Positions 1 through 13,098 are shown, counted from the first letter of the stretch. The stretch: 64,000 nucleotides of DNA from Phorcus lineatus (GCA_921293015.1 OV121089.1:41650520-41714519), one strand, 5' to 3'. Notes: a model not told the origin generated them from the letters alone. Numbers and translations are program-made.

Positions 1-829
1 GTTAAACGTTTTTAAGAATCGAGATTTCGTATTGAATTTACAGTCATGTACACCGAATAAAACATGAAATGTCGATTTTCTTTGAGGGATTGCGATTTTG
101 ATTCACAATTGAAGAGATAAGTAGCCATAACTCATTCACAACTGTCTTCTCAAATAGCGATCTGCTGATGAAGCTACTTTTGATGCCACGGGCACGTATT
201 GCTTATGGATGACGCAAGGAACAGTAACAAAGTTTTCGTAATTTTTATTTCTTAAACTTTTCCCAAATAACATCGAATGCATTTATTTATCATCAGAGGT
301 TCAAACACGTCATTACTAAACAAGATTATTCTTAGCGTAGAAAAAAGTATTTTGTATGAAGCAAAACCCAAAGGCGTCCATTTTAGTATGAACATCTTTT
401 ACCAATAAGGAGATACGTGATCACTAATCTACATGCAGCTGAAACTATATGGGTGGTGTATCATTAATGAACCAAATGTTATTAACATAAACCAAGAAAC
501 AAATTCAAAACGAAAACGTCATTTCTAATAAATTGTTAAATTAACTTTTTTCAATTTTTAGATATAATTTAACTCTTTCTTTTGTGTTCGATATTACATA
601 AAAGTCAAAGTCTCAATTTCGTAAGGCAACCAAACTGGGCTAATTATTCTTCATTAACAAAAATCCGATCTTACACCAATATTTCTTGTCGCGTCTGCAA
701 AGATTTTCATTTTAAGCCCGTTTTAAAGTTTAGGATGACACTGACGTATGCCATTTGAGTTACCGAACCAAGTGCAATCCCATCGCGAGCACCAAATAAC
801 GGGAATCTAGTAATTGCAGTGCCTGTACA

Positions 830-865
830 ATGACAGACGCATTCTTCATTGAGTATTTGAAAAAG
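830..865 (+). other. Candidate 12-codon mini-exon in repeat, copy 1
   Basis: An ATG opens a 12-codon stretch reading MTDAFFIEYLKK that ends exactly at AG|GTAAGC, a strong 5' splice donor. The same ATG, codons and donor are kept in the second repeat copy although the bases just before the ATG differ. It could be the first coding exon of a tandemly duplicated gene whose other exons are not seen, or chance. No downstream exon was identified. Confidence 0.25.
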
Positions 866-1424
866 GTAAGCTGTTGGCTATTTTCATTGGATATTTAGCG
901 AGGAAGTTTCATGTGTTCCACGTAATGGCCTTACGTGGTAAGGACTAACGCTCGCCAAAGACATAGGGTAGGGTGTTTTGAACTACATTATTGAGGGCTA
1001 GAATGCACGCAGATTTCTGAAAATTGTTGCAAATGTCAGGGGAAAGATTTCTGTGAATGATGAACTATTTGTCTGGCGTGCTGACATAAATAGAAACTCG
1101 AGTCAGCTTGCAATTTATTGTAACAAAAGAAGTTTTATTGGTCATTACGTTAAACGTTTAATTTAACTCTTTCTTTTGTGTTCGATATTACATAAAAGTC
1201 ATAGTCTCAATTTTGTAAGGCAACCAAACTGGGCTAATTATTCTTCATTAACAAAAATCCGATCTTACACCAATATTTCTTGTCGCGTCTGCAAAGATTT
1301 TCATTTTAAGTCCGTTTTAAAGTTTAGGATGACGCTGACGTATGCCATTTGAGTTACCGAACCAAGTGCAATCCCATCGCGAGCACGAAATAACGGGAAT
1401 CTAGTAATTGCAGTGCCTTTACTT

Positions 1425-1460
1425 ATGACAGACGCATTCTTCATTGAGTATTTGAAAAAG
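1425..1460 (+). other. Candidate 12-codon mini-exon in repeat, copy 2
   Basis: Second copy of the MTDAFFIEYLKK stretch followed by GTAAGC. The bases just upstream of the ATG differ from copy 1 by an indel and substitutions, but the codons and the donor are identical. No following exon is visible, so coding status is unproven. Confidence 0.25.
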
Positions 1461-2140
1461 GTAAGCTGTTGGCTATTTTCATTGGATATTTAGCTAGGAA
1501 GTTTCATGTGTTCCACGTAATGGCCTTACGTGGTAAGGACTAACGCTCGCCAAAGACATAGGGTAGGATGTTTTGAACTACATTATTGAGGGCTAGAATG
1601 CACGCAGATTTCTGAAAATTGTTGCAAATGTCAGGGGAAAGATTTCTGTAAATGATGAACTATTTGTCTGGCGTGCTGACATAAATAGAAACTCGAGTCA
1701 GCTTGCAATTTATTGTAACAAAAGAAGTTTTATTGGTCATTACGTTAAACGTTTTTAAGAATCGAGATTTCGTATTGAATTTACAGTCATGTACACCAAA
1801 TAAAACATGAAATGTCGATTTTCTTTGAGGGATTGCGATTTTGATTCACAATTGAAGAGATAAGTAGCCATAACTCATTCACAACTGTCTTCTCAAATAG
1901 CGATCTGCTGATGAAGCTACTTTTGATGCCACGAGCACGTATTGCTTATGGATGACGCTAGGAACAGTAACAAAGTTTTCGTAATTTTTATTTCTTAAAC
2001 TTTTCCCAAATAACACCGAATGCATTTATTTATCATCAGAGGTTCAAACACGTCATTACTAAACAAGATTATTCTTAGCGTAGAAAAAAGTATTTTGTAT
2101 GAAGCAAAACCCAAAGGCGGTCATTTTAGTGTGAACATCT

Positions 2141-5100
2141 TTTAATCATGTAAAGTAGGGATATGGATTAACGTAGCTTAAAGAGGAGACGTAACCCATA
2201 ATTTTGATTATTACAAATTATTATCTGTATTCGCTTCACCTATAAGAATCAATAGAGCCAAAAAATTAGAAAATATACGCTTTAAATCGACTACTAGGAG
2301 ACCTTTTATACCCCTGTTTTGAATAACCGCCTAATGAGACCGGCGAACGCTTAGACAAAATCATCGAAGCCACGCCCAGTGTGTGATTGTTGTGACAACA
2401 TTTGGCAGACGTCGTAATTGATGTACACATGGGATAGTGCGCATAGCATCGTATTAAAACACTGTCTTTGGCTTGGAGTAATACAAATAATTAAAGATAT
2501 ATTAAACATAAATTTATCAGAGGTTGGAGTTATTTGGATGACTTTAAATATGTTTAAACAGTTGTTAAGACTGACATTTCCTGCCAACTAGCACGTCACG
2601 CGGCAGGTCACGCTTCAGGGACCATTTCAGTTCTGTTCACTGGTGCTAATTAGATGGGGATTCGATAAGCGGTATCAAAGTTGTTTATCGGCCGATTTCG
2701 AAAATTTAATTCAAGTTACTTGCAAATTTGAATACATATTTTATGAATCACGAAAGTTGCCATGGGTCATTTCAGTCGATCTTTAACCGAACATGTTTTG
2801 TTCATTGAGAACTGCTTTCTTTTGATCAACAAATACTGTTTTGCAATTGAACATTTATTAATTTTTTTGTGAGAGGACCTAGATACATACTATCTAAGAA
2901 TGTTCCAATGCCCCTTTAGTTTTAAGATAATGATCAAATATGAAGGCTGAACTATATACAAACTACAATCGGGTTTGTAAGAATGGTCGATTCTGGGCTA
3001 CGATCCAATGATACATATCGACGAGTAAAACTAATCCCACGCTTATACCATTTTAATCCCCCTGGTTTTCTTGACTCTCAAGACTATCCGTGTTATGACC
3101 ATCGACTTACTGTATGTGGAGAAATTTTTAGCGATGTTATTCTGCTCACTGATGGTAAACAAAGAGGGCGGGCTTCTGAGAAACATTTATCTAATACTTA
3201 TCTAGGAGAAGTTGGTTATATGGCTCAAAAGGTTTAAAGAACATAGATAAAATTAAAATGAACATAAAACACTGGGTTTTTTTTCCGAAGAAGGTAACAG
3301 GAGTTTTACAAATAATCAGTTTTTAATCCTCATTGGCTGCAGAATCGGCACACAGGACTTTAACTCTGTAGACTTTGAATTTTTTACGAAGTTTGTTCTA
3401 AACCAGGGTCTTATATAGTGACATAATTTTTTAATTTTCTATTTTCACACTGTAAAACCATTTTAAAACCCCCTTTAAGTTTGAATTTGAACCTATTGTG
3501 TTTTTATATCAAAGAGTTGATAAAGGTGGGTTTATAAAACTGATGCAGTTACCCGATTTAGAAAAGAGTTCACAAAGTTTACAAGAGCTCAAACTTTTTG
3601 TAAGTAACAGTACAAAATTAAATAAACGATATGAATCCCTCTAAGATGGTATGTTATTTTGGCATTCGAACAGTTTAAGCGTAATGTTTGTAATAGTTCA
3701 CATAAGGGATGTTCAAAGACATTATTAAATCACTAGAAAGAAAATTTGCCAGATGCAGTTATTTAACAAAGAAATATGGAGACCATGAACTATGATTCTC
3801 ATGGATGAATATCATGAAGGAGATACAGGCGGATAAAATAGTATTCATATTACCTTAATTTATGATTACAGAGATTATGATGACAAGTTAGTACAGTGAG
3901 CCAGGTCTTCCTGCCATTATAAGTCACTTTGATAGACATATTAATAAACTCTGTGGTAATTTGGCCAATGCCATAAATGTCCAAACTAATGGATAATACC
4001 ACACTACGACTTTTACATTGAGAAACACTTCACTCATATGGGCGATATTATCTTTGATGTATTCCTTAGTAGCAGCGATATTAATAGTGATGTTTTTGAC
4101 CATATGTGTCCAATTACACGTCCTTGACATGTCCATCTCGGCCGAGGTTCATACACTCAGATTAGACAATAGAAGATGGCTATATGCTGTATGAGCTAAA
4201 CAAGACAATGATATACCATGAAAACACTTATTCCTAGAGCGAATAGATAAGTTTGACTTACAAGATATATTTTTTATTTGATCTATATACCATCAAGTAA
4301 TAACTAATATATCAAGTGACTTCTAAGAGTGATGCAACAATTTGTGAATGATAATGAATTTTCCTCACTAGATGATATCAGCATGGTGCTTGGCATAATC
4401 GACAAATATTTTACGATATTACGTTCATTACGTCAATCAATTATTCATTACGCAATCCTATGGAATTAATCAGCAGTGATGTTGGGTAATATTATAAAAG
4501 GTGACAATCATATCTTCTTGCTACTTAAGGCTGTTGTGATCCATTATATTTTGGGTTTACTTGGTTTTATTTTTGGTTGGCGTAAACTCTGTCTATCTAA
4601 GACCAAAGGAATAATTGATTAGCTATCTATGTAAGTACACTTTCCCATTTTTGGACATCATTTGATGTAAACGATTTCCAAATGTATGTGCATTTGTCTT
4701 TCATATGACGTGAACGATCCACTCGAAAGACATTTAAATTCTGTTGCTATCTTTCGGAGACTCTAACTTTTTAAATTCACATCAAATCATAATTGGATTA
4801 CCCTCCTCTATATTGTCCCATGAAAATTCTAATCAAGAACCAAAAACATGCATATGTATTAAGAAATGATAAAGTAATAATTTTGAAAGTTTTTTAATCT
4901 GTATTTTTCAAAACTTTCTCTCTCTCTACGTTAGATTATCTTCTTACTTATACAATGTACAAGGATGTCGAAAATAATTGCAAGAAATTATATATTCCCC
5001 ACGTTCCCCACTCCACCCGAGTCAGTTTGGTCATTGTCGTTCTATTGAGCTTCACATGGTCCACACCTTTACTGACGGTAACATGTTTGAAATGACAACG

Positions 5101-6112
5101 AATATTAAGTATTTCTTCGTCCTTTTACGTGTTCTTCCGTGCTTTTTACTGATTCAGTAACAATTTGAACAAAAGAAACAATTTTGATTTTTTTGTGCAG
5201 AAAATGACGATTTCTTTTTACAAAAACAAACAACTTCCAATTAGCGCGTTTCCGTAAAAGAACATTGCCCATGGCCACCAGAAAACAATCCCCCACAAAA
5301 TCGAAGATTAAACTTTGGGATTATGTATGTAAGCGGCCATAAAAAGACATATCATTCATAAATAGTAAAATCAAATTTCTCTAGTTTCTTCTTTCTAGAA
5401 AAAATAATTAGGAAATAAATCTTCAAGAAGTAAAAACTTATATCCAACCAAATTAATAATTTTTGATTCAATTGACACTTTGATTAGTTTAAAATATGAT
5501 CCTGTAGTGAGTCACTTATCGTTTAGCACCACTGAGGCAATATTTCAGCCATAACCAGCGTCTAAATTAACTAAATCGAAAACATGGCGTTCACCACAGT
5601 GATAAAAAGTTTATAATTAGAAATTGAATTATATTCATAAAATAAATCTCTGATATGTGCATTTCCCCACCATTCCGTATAATACTTCACAGTCGGAGTA
5701 CACTGACAAGGATTACATACTGGGTCTAGAGGTCTAGGAATGTGTTAAATGGGCGTGTCAAATCCGACACAAACCGACACAGACTTCCGGATGAAAAAGG
5801 AGAAGGACATCTTCATCTAAATGAGGTTGAATGCGATTAAGTTAGTGGTGCTATTGTTTGTCCCTTTTGGTCCCCCATAGCTGTTAAATCTTAGACTATA
5901 TTTTTTATCCGAGTGGGATTTAACTCTGTACTACATTGAAGTTTAGTAGCTGAAATATGTTTGAAGTTTGAAGCTGATTTTTAGCTTCATTGACTCCTCT
6001 TATACCCAGCTTTATACGATAACGCAATGGAGAAAGGTATTGTGCAGAGTTAAATACCCCTGATGGCGGAGTGATCAGTTTTACCGTTATTTTAAAACCC
6101 TGCAAGCAGAAA
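2141..6112. other. No recognisable gene
   Basis: AT-rich DNA with only short open frames. The longest, 84 codons at 2983-3237 (+), has no motif I recognise and no clear splice or promoter context. I saw no RNA gene and no full element boundary here. Confidence 0.5.
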
Positions 6113-6123
6113 AGAGAGGAATT

Positions 6124-6291
6124 CAATCTGATTAAAATCAGATGGAAATCCGCTTGTTTAATTTCGTTTCGTTTTATTTCCGTTTCGTTTCGTTTCGTTT
6201 CACTTTAACAAGCTATATTCCAGTTAGTATCGCATATTGATGATGGACAAATGTTAAGCGCGCGATACTTCATCTGATTTTAATCAGATTG
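6124..6291. mobile_element. 168-bp MITE with 10-bp target duplication
   Basis: The ends are inverted repeats (CAATCTGATTAAAATCAGAT at the left, its complement at the right ending AATCAGATTG). The element is flanked on both sides by the direct repeat GAGAGGAATT (6114-6123 and 6292-6301). A 9-10 bp target duplication is typical of Mutator-like elements, so this is probably a non-autonomous MULE-type MITE. The terminal repeat is itself nearly palindromic. The interior holds a TTTCG pentamer microsatellite (about 6165-6200). Confidence 0.75.
6164..6200. repeat. TTTCG pentanucleotide microsatellite
   Basis: Imperfect run of TTTCG units inside the MITE at 6124-6291. Confidence 0.8.
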
Positions 6292-6301
6292 GAGAGGAAT
6301 T

Positions 6302-7720
6302 GTAAATAAATATGTTTAACGGTGTAAGGGTTCCTATTTACAATCCACGTTTCGGTAAAGTTTGAATTAATTACCCTTTCTAAACAAAATACTTTATAGT
6401 CCAAAATTCCAATAACTTGTAAAGAGACCATATCTACACTACAGATATACTACTAAAAGTTATGCCATAATTTCCATGATAAAATATAAGTTTAGCAAAT
6501 TTTGGTCAAAGAGTCCATAGTGCTTATTATCATGATAGTTGCTACTTTGAAAAAAATCGAAATAACTAGTTAAATTTATAACAAAGAAGTTTTAGTTACC
6601 GACAGATAAAGAATTATGAGTATCGTGAACTACGTGTTTATGTATTTTATTTGTCAACTGTAAACACTTTGAGCTTACAATGCTATAAAATTGCATTTAC
6701 ATTCCAGGGGTTGTTTTGTATTCAGACATAAACGCGCTGAAACATGATTTCGGATGATAAATTGAATCTTACTTTCATTTCTTCTGAAATCAAATTTAAT
6801 AACACTTGATAAGGTTATTATCTCCTGCAAACCTCGAATATTTGGAACTTTTATCTACCCGTGTTTTATCAACCAGTTTCTCTATTTATTAAGCAGCCAC
6901 AATCTTTAGAATTGCGATTTATATAATGATCATGTGACGTTTTTAGACGTAATTTAATCCTTTATCACTGTCTTGGAGAAAGTGTAGTTGATGAGAAAAG
7001 GAGATGGAAAGTTCTATGAACATTATAGAGAGAGGTGAATTTATAAGAAGCTTAATTGTTGAACCGTGAATTTGAATTTTTAAAAAAATATTTCTACATA
7101 AAGCTCCTCTTGTCGTTATTTCTTGTTAGTTTTGTCGTGATTTACAAGTTGATTAACCTGTCTGGAAATTAGAAACCAAAGTAATGAGATAAAAAGGAGT
7201 TCTCAGAAGTGATATTCTAGAAATTGAAAAGAAAATTAACCTTTTCAGTAATTGATATATGAAACACTGATCTAAGACTGATGATCAACGTGAATGGTTA
7301 AGGTCGTAGATGATTATTTCTTCCCCCTCTTTCCTCTTAGCAATGACCCTTCAAAAACCGTACATTTTGCTTATCGTTGACTAAGTCATGGGGGTAGATT
7401 ATTACACATTCTCTTCAATGGCGATTTTCAAACAAAGCTTTCGGTTTGTTTCAGTAACCTTCAAGAAGACTTAAGTTCTTTTACTTTTGCGGCGGGCACA
7501 TAAAATAAGTAACGAAAGACACGTCATCACATTTTCAACAGAGTAGAAAACTAACTACTGCTTCCAGAGAAAGGCCACTTTGAATATCCTACTATGGAAG
7601 ACCCTCTGACGGTGTATGCATATGTATTAATAGTCCCTCAGTAAAGCATGTACGTTAAGTTAATCAAAACTGGCAATCATGATTTTGTTTCTCAATTTCA
7701 CTAGAAATATTTTTTCAACT
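6302..7720. other. No recognisable gene
   Basis: AT-rich sequence with no open frame, RNA or element boundary that I can support. Confidence 0.5.
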
Positions 7721-7723
7721 GAG

Positions 7724-7999
7724 AAAAATGTTAATCTTATATATACATATGTACCACCAGAGGGTTCACTTACTATAAACATACCACTTCGAAATGTAAG
7801 TTAGATCAAGTTGGTGATTTTCTTTTATTTAATTTAAGAGAGTTTAGAGACTCTCATTTTGTATTGCCTTTTGATATGAACGCGCGGACAGGCGAAAGCA
7901 ATAATCCAAAGGTTCGTGGCACTAATGATAGTTATGCAAGTATTGATATAGTTGACGAAGATGATGTCGCAATTAAACACCGAAAATATGATTATTTGG
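7724..7999 (+). pseudogene. Non-LTR retrotransposon endonuclease relic
   Basis: Translation gives YVPPEGS, then after one frameshift a stretch containing FDMNARTGESNN. These match the IPPEGS and GDFNARTG blocks of apurinic-type (APE) endonuclease domains in LINEs, where the D and N of GDFN are catalytic. Here the G of GDFN is replaced by F and the D is kept in FDMNARTG. Stops and a frameshift before and after show that it is dead. No reverse transcriptase domain follows, so this is a short fragment. It may or may not belong to the same family as the LINE 3' end at 11.9-12.5 kb. Confidence 0.6.
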
Positions 8000-10900
8000 T
8001 AAGGACGTCAATGAGGTTATACAGTTCACAATGATTGGCTGTACTAGTACTCGTGTTACATGCAATCAATAAAAGGAATGTGTAGGACGTGACTGAATCG
8101 TTATGTCACCCTTATAGCGCATTTTAAGATGGACACCCACTTGCACATTCATTCGTGACAGAGATAAGGTGGTAAAGTTCCTAATTAGAACTACATGTAG
8201 GTCCTACTTTCAGTTTTTTAGTATATGAGACGAACCTATGGCGCCAAAAAGAGACATGTCCAATGAATCCAATATTTTATTTCATGTGTATTTCGGTGCA
8301 AAAACATTTATAAGAACCATGTAATAATCTGACAAAACCGTTACCATACAGTCAGTCGATAATGAAAGTGTGAACTTAACTTGTAAAATGTAACTAAAAG
8401 TTACCAATAAATGGCATTTAACACGGAAAATAGGGTATCTACCCTCATATTCACAAACGCCGAATTTTCTTTAAATAAAGTAAGGACTTGTTTGCAGCTT
8501 CGTAATAAAATTGATGCGAACAAATATTTCACCATGAAAACAAATTTGAATTAATCATTAGCATTCTATTCGTTATGAGGCTCCGTCCAGGCCTCGATTT
8601 ATGAAACAATACGCGTCCTCCATTGCATCACTTGGCGTTACAAAAGAATATGATAGGTATCATCATCTTCAAATTGAGCCCAAAATTTCTACCTTGATAA
8701 CTGATTTTGTCTGTTTTAGTAGTCACCTGTGTTTCACCACTTTTGATGCACAGTCTTTAATCATAAAGGTTTTCCGTACTCGTTGTGGCGATTAATGACT
8801 TCCTTTGTATTCTCAATATAATTGCTTTATTTTGAAGACTCACTTTTCGTTGATAAATCTTTAGCGAGCAACATTGTCGTAGCAAAGCTTTCCGTGTTCG
8901 TTGCGTCAATGTGGCTGCAGTTCTCAATGATTTTACTTTACTTTTCGTTGTTAAAAAATGAAATCATGAGCAACTGATAAATCTTACAGGATGAAAGAGG
9001 TGAATTGACAGACTGTAGTCCAATCAAAATGATTAATGATAAGACTAATTAGCTAATCGTAATGGGAAGGGATTCCACAATTAAATGATTAGTTAAGTCA
9101 AAGATATCACCTCATATATCAACTTGATAATGAGACATGGTTAATTGGTTCGTATTTGCACCAAATTTCAATGTTAATTATTTTGAAAATATTAACGTAG
9201 TCAGGTTATAGAGTTCATTTTTTAATTAACCATTTGCATGAACTGTGATATTGACAACATTCAAATTTAAACTAAAATATGTACTGAAAATAATGTAAAT
9301 TGCTTCTGTATAAGAATAAAATAGAAGAGAAGGTTCATTCTAAAATCGGTAACAATAAATCCCATCTGTCAACAGCAATACAGTAATAAGGGCGAGTAGC
9401 ATATAAGCACCTTGGGACTGTAGGCACAGTGGAATGTTACTCTCAAATTTCCTTTCGAAAACATACCCTGAGGATTCCCTTTAAGCAGTTGCAAATTCTT
9501 ACCTTCAATAAACGGATAATTATAAACAACTCTAACATTTTCTGCTGTTAGTTTTTACTATTTCTGTATTTGTCAGTACTGAATTTGTATAAACGGCCTA
9601 GGAGGTACTCCGTTTATTAGGTACAGCATTAGGACACGGCATTTTTTAGATAGACATCCTCCAGATAAGCTTTCATTTCCTTTGCAGAATGTTCTTCCTG
9701 ACGCAAAGGAAACAATGAGACGTGGGCTTCCTGAATGTCACTTTTAAGTGTCACACCAGCTTCAGTAAGGCATATTTACTGTGCTCACACATACATGTAA
9801 TTATTCAACACATTTTACAGCTACGACTAGCTTTTTCAAAGGTATCACGAACTGTCAGGCAAAATTATTTTGCCAAGTAAGTAAACACTTCAGACTTCCA
9901 GCTATGTAAGAAGATAAGTTTTAGAGATTTTAGCATTCGCCATAACAATGTCTCTTACAGTAATAAGTTCACAGTGATATGGTTATGATGACCTCGTAGT
10001 TTCTCTAGTTTTTGACAAACGCGTACACCAGCATTAGACAGTTGAGAAGTTCAGTCCTCATTTTTATTATGTCAAAACGAATTATTGCGATTCTTGCATT
10101 TAACTTTGTTACGTAAATTTTCTGCTGACTGAATTTATGTCTTTAATTCCAATTTTACAATTTTTCATAAATATCTATGTTTTTTTGATAATTTGGTCCG
10201 TCGGTTAACATTATACAACAATTCAGGACTTTGACTTTATGGAGGTATTTTTTCATTACCCTCTTTGACTTTTATACTGATTACAAAACAACATCAGATG
10301 ATAAAACTCTTGAGGTAATAATTGTCTATTTAAGAGTCTTCATGACTCTTTTATGGGATATGTTGATGCCATGAAATGCGTAACGCAAGTGATGCTTTTG
10401 ATGGAAAATAACAAGAAAAGTAATGATTCTAAAAGTTTTCTTAATAAAGTCACCATGAAAAGAAACACATGAAAAGGCATACATATGTATGCAAATGGGA
10501 AACCAATACCCAAGAACAGCTGAATCACTAAAGCGTATATTACCAAAGGTCTTTGTCAATAAATATTCAGTTCACAAAAATAAGAATGGCCAAAAAAGGA
10601 TGAACAGCTGAACAGCTGAACAGCTGAAATTCTCTCTATATTACAGTTGGAATTTTCAAAGGAACTTTCAACCAATCATATTTAGCCTCTTTGTATTTCG
10701 GCAATATCGTAAACCAATGAACACATCTGTATCAAATTAAGAACCACGTGACCATGTGGGTATTCCGAAATAATTGGCAACCTTTAATACGGAAAACGAT
10801 TGTCTCTGCAAATCTAAAAATTTAAAGGGAACAGGGGTGTTTAAGAATAAAAAAGACAGGACAATTCGTCATGACCGCACGTGTACTAAATAAGACGCGT

Positions 10901-11860
10901 AAATGTCGCATGAAAGGTTAGAAAACTCTATTCCATGTTAATAAAAAACCCTCCTTTACAACGGCACACGCGAGAAACAAGCGGCTACAAGTCGATAAGT
11001 AGAGAATGTCATAAAGGCGAGTCAATTTGTGGGATATCGCTTCGTGACAGACAAAGATAGAGGTAGTGAACTACGCTTTAGACCGTGATTTAATATATCT
11101 TGTACTGGCAGTCTTTGAGAGTTGAGAAAAAATTAGTGATACATATGGATTTATGAATTTGCAAAAGAGTCGAACACTTTGTGCGGTGCTGGACGCTATA
11201 AATTGTGACCTATATTCTAAAAATAGATCTATTTCCAAGGGATAAATCGGTGACCGTTGTTTAAAACAGAACTGCATAGATCTATGTATAACTGCAAGTT
11301 TGCCTGACTATTCTATTATTTGATGCTATGAACAAATAATTGTATAACTTTTTCTAAATAAAAGATAAAATGAAGGTCTTTTTTCAATTAATGGCCTTAA
11401 TCTACTTATTTGCTGTAATGAAAATCCTATCCTATTTGTACCCTATGATTTCGCAGTATTTCCTAGCCTAACAAGGGTGCCTCCAACTTAGCCTTTTTAA
11501 AGGATTTTCTTGTTTGAACACTATGCGTTTTTATGACAGATAATTATTATTTAGTTGATACAAAATTGTGTTCTGATCAGCTAAGCACATCGAGAGATCA
11601 GAGACAGATCAAGTTCGGACACAGAGACAAGCAAAAATGAGGCTCTGCGGGTCAGATTCACCTATAAATATATTAAACCTGATGAAAATGGGTGAAAAGG
11701 TTACGTATAAAATAAATCAAACATGTCTGAATTTTTTTTTAAATGAAAATAACAACTGATCATGACCAGCGTTACCGTGAACCAGTAATCAGAAATGGTG
11801 ACAAATTTGTTATGTTCCCATGCTGGTAATGGCTGAATATCCATCTTCATTGACATGATA
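8000..11860. other. No recognisable gene
   Basis: AT-rich DNA with only short open frames on both strands and none recognised. A small direct repeat of GAACAGCT/CAGCTGAA lies at about 10600-10628. Confidence 0.5.
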
Positions 11861-11865
11861 TACAT

Positions 11866-12545
11866 AACTATAAATAATGATGCTATAAAATGATGCTTTT
11901 TTATGATAAAAATGGACATAAGAATTGGGTAACTGATGTAAAACAACTGCTATTTTCAATTGGTTTTGGAAATATTTGGCACAGCCAAAATGATGGTGTG
12001 AATTTAGACTTCATGAACATATTTACCCGACGACTTAAAGATATCTATTTTAAAAACTGGCAATAAAAGATTACTGCTTCAAGCAAACGCAACCTTTGCT
12101 CTGTGTATAAGAACAGTAGGAATAGCGAATTATATCTATCTTGTCTAAATGTGAAAAAGTATAGGATAAATTTAGCACGTTTTAGATGTTCATCGCATGA
12201 CTTATTCATTGAGGCAGATATGTAAATATAAGTAGGGAACATAGAATTTGCAAACTCTGTAATTTGAATGCTATTGAAGATGAGTACCATTTCCTACTTG
12301 TTTGTCCAATTTACTTTAATATTCGAAACGAATATATAAAAAACAAATATCATGTCAATTCTGATAAATTTAAATTTAAGGAATTATTAAATAGAACGAG
12401 CACTCGAGAACTAAAAAATCTGTCCATGTATATATATTATGCGTTTGTACATAGAACGCGTGTTCTTTCTTGAATGTATGCAATGTATCTCATGTACTTT
12501 AGGCCTATGGCCTCTTAAGTACCAGAATAAAGTTTGATTGAACTA
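11866..12545 (+). pseudogene. 3' end of non-LTR retrotransposon (LINE)
   Basis: In one frame the region reads CYKMMLFYDKNGHKNWVTD, then VKQLLFSIGFGNIW and YLSCLNVKKYRINLARFR. After a one-base shift it reads REHRICKLCNLNAIEDEY and HFLLVCPIYFNIRN. This is the typical carboxy terminus of a LINE polyprotein downstream of the reverse transcriptase, ending in a C-x2-C...H-x4-C zinc-knuckle motif and a last conserved block ending HRTRVLS and a stop at 12471-12473. A short 3' UTR with AATAAA (12526-12531) and an A/T-rich end follows. At least one in-frame stop (near 12064) and one frameshift (near 12215) make it inactive. 5' truncation is normal for LINE insertions. Confidence 0.75.
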
Positions 12546-12675
12546 TTATTATTAATATAGATTTTTTAAAAAGAATATTTGATTAACGACATATTTTTCA
12601 AACTTTCCAAATGAAATAATTGTTTTGTTGTAAGATATAAGATATATGTTAAAAACCTCTTTAAGTTTTGATATA

Positions 12676-12826
12676 TAGAGAATCTCACCTAAGTGTCTTC
12701 TGATATCAAATATATCAACACGAGTTGATAAAAGTTACAAATATCCGAGGCTTGCCGAGGATATTTTACTTTTATCAACGAGTGTTGATATATTTGATAT
12801 CAGAAGACACGAGGGTAAGATTCTAT
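12676..12826 (+). repeat. Hairpin of palindrome/CRE module A
   Basis: Long inverted repeat. The left arm starts AGAATCTCACC and contains GTGTCTTCTGATATCAAATA; the right arm is its complement, ending GGTAAGATTCT. Each arm is about 65 bases with few mismatches, and the centre contains a smaller ATATCCGAGG hairpin. The arm sequence is almost the same as in module H (57475-57588), which lies in the opposite orientation. The palindrome is followed by a CRE cluster. Confidence 0.85.
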
Positions 12827-12909
12827 TTATCATGCAAAATCATTTTTCATTACATTTGATTGACAAATGAACATTACTGAAGACCCTGCTGCCGTAAGAC
12901 TCCAAGTGT

Positions 12910-13016
12910 GGTGATGTCATAGCATTGTGACGTCGTAGTGTTTATGACGTCATAGCATTGTGATGTCATTACTTGATGATGTAAAACAACTGTGATGTCA
13001 TATACTTGACGTCAGA
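12910..13016 (+). promoter_or_regulatory. CRE-like cluster of module A
   Basis: Perfect TGACGTCA sites at 12945-12952 and 13007-13014, near-perfect TGACGTCG at 12928-12935, and TGATGTCA at 12912, 12961 and 12993. TGACGTCA is the consensus cAMP-response element bound by CREB/ATF factors. Repeats of TGTCATAGCATTGTGA separate them. Function is inferred only from motif density and recurrence beside the other hairpins. Confidence 0.55.
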
Positions 13017-13046
13017 GGGGCATTGTTCAAAATCTACTGCCAAAAA

Positions 13047-13098
13047 GATATCTCCTAGGAGATATCGCTTGATCTTCCACAAGCGATATCTCCTGTGG
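13047..13098. repeat. Two overlapping hairpins
   Basis: GATATCTCCTAGGAGATATC (13047-13066) is a perfect 20-base palindrome. Its right half is also the left arm of a second hairpin: AGGAGATATCGCTTG (13057-13071) pairs with CAAGCGATATCTCCT (13080-13094). The two folds are mutually exclusive. Confidence 0.7.

Larger units (their letters stand above)
1..2140. repeat. Tandem repeat array, truncated by window edge
   Basis: Block X (about 1-409) recurs nearly identically from 1744 to about 2135, an offset of 1743. Block Y (about 566-1149) recurs at 1160-1743. The first Y copy runs straight into the first bases of X (GTTAAACGTTT at 1149) and then jumps to the second Y. The order is therefore X, spacer, Y, truncated X, Y, X, as expected for a tandem satellite-like array with one internally deleted unit. 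Only scattered single-base differences and a small indel separate the copies, so the duplication is recent or being homogenised. The array presumably continues to the left of the window. Confidence 0.9.
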
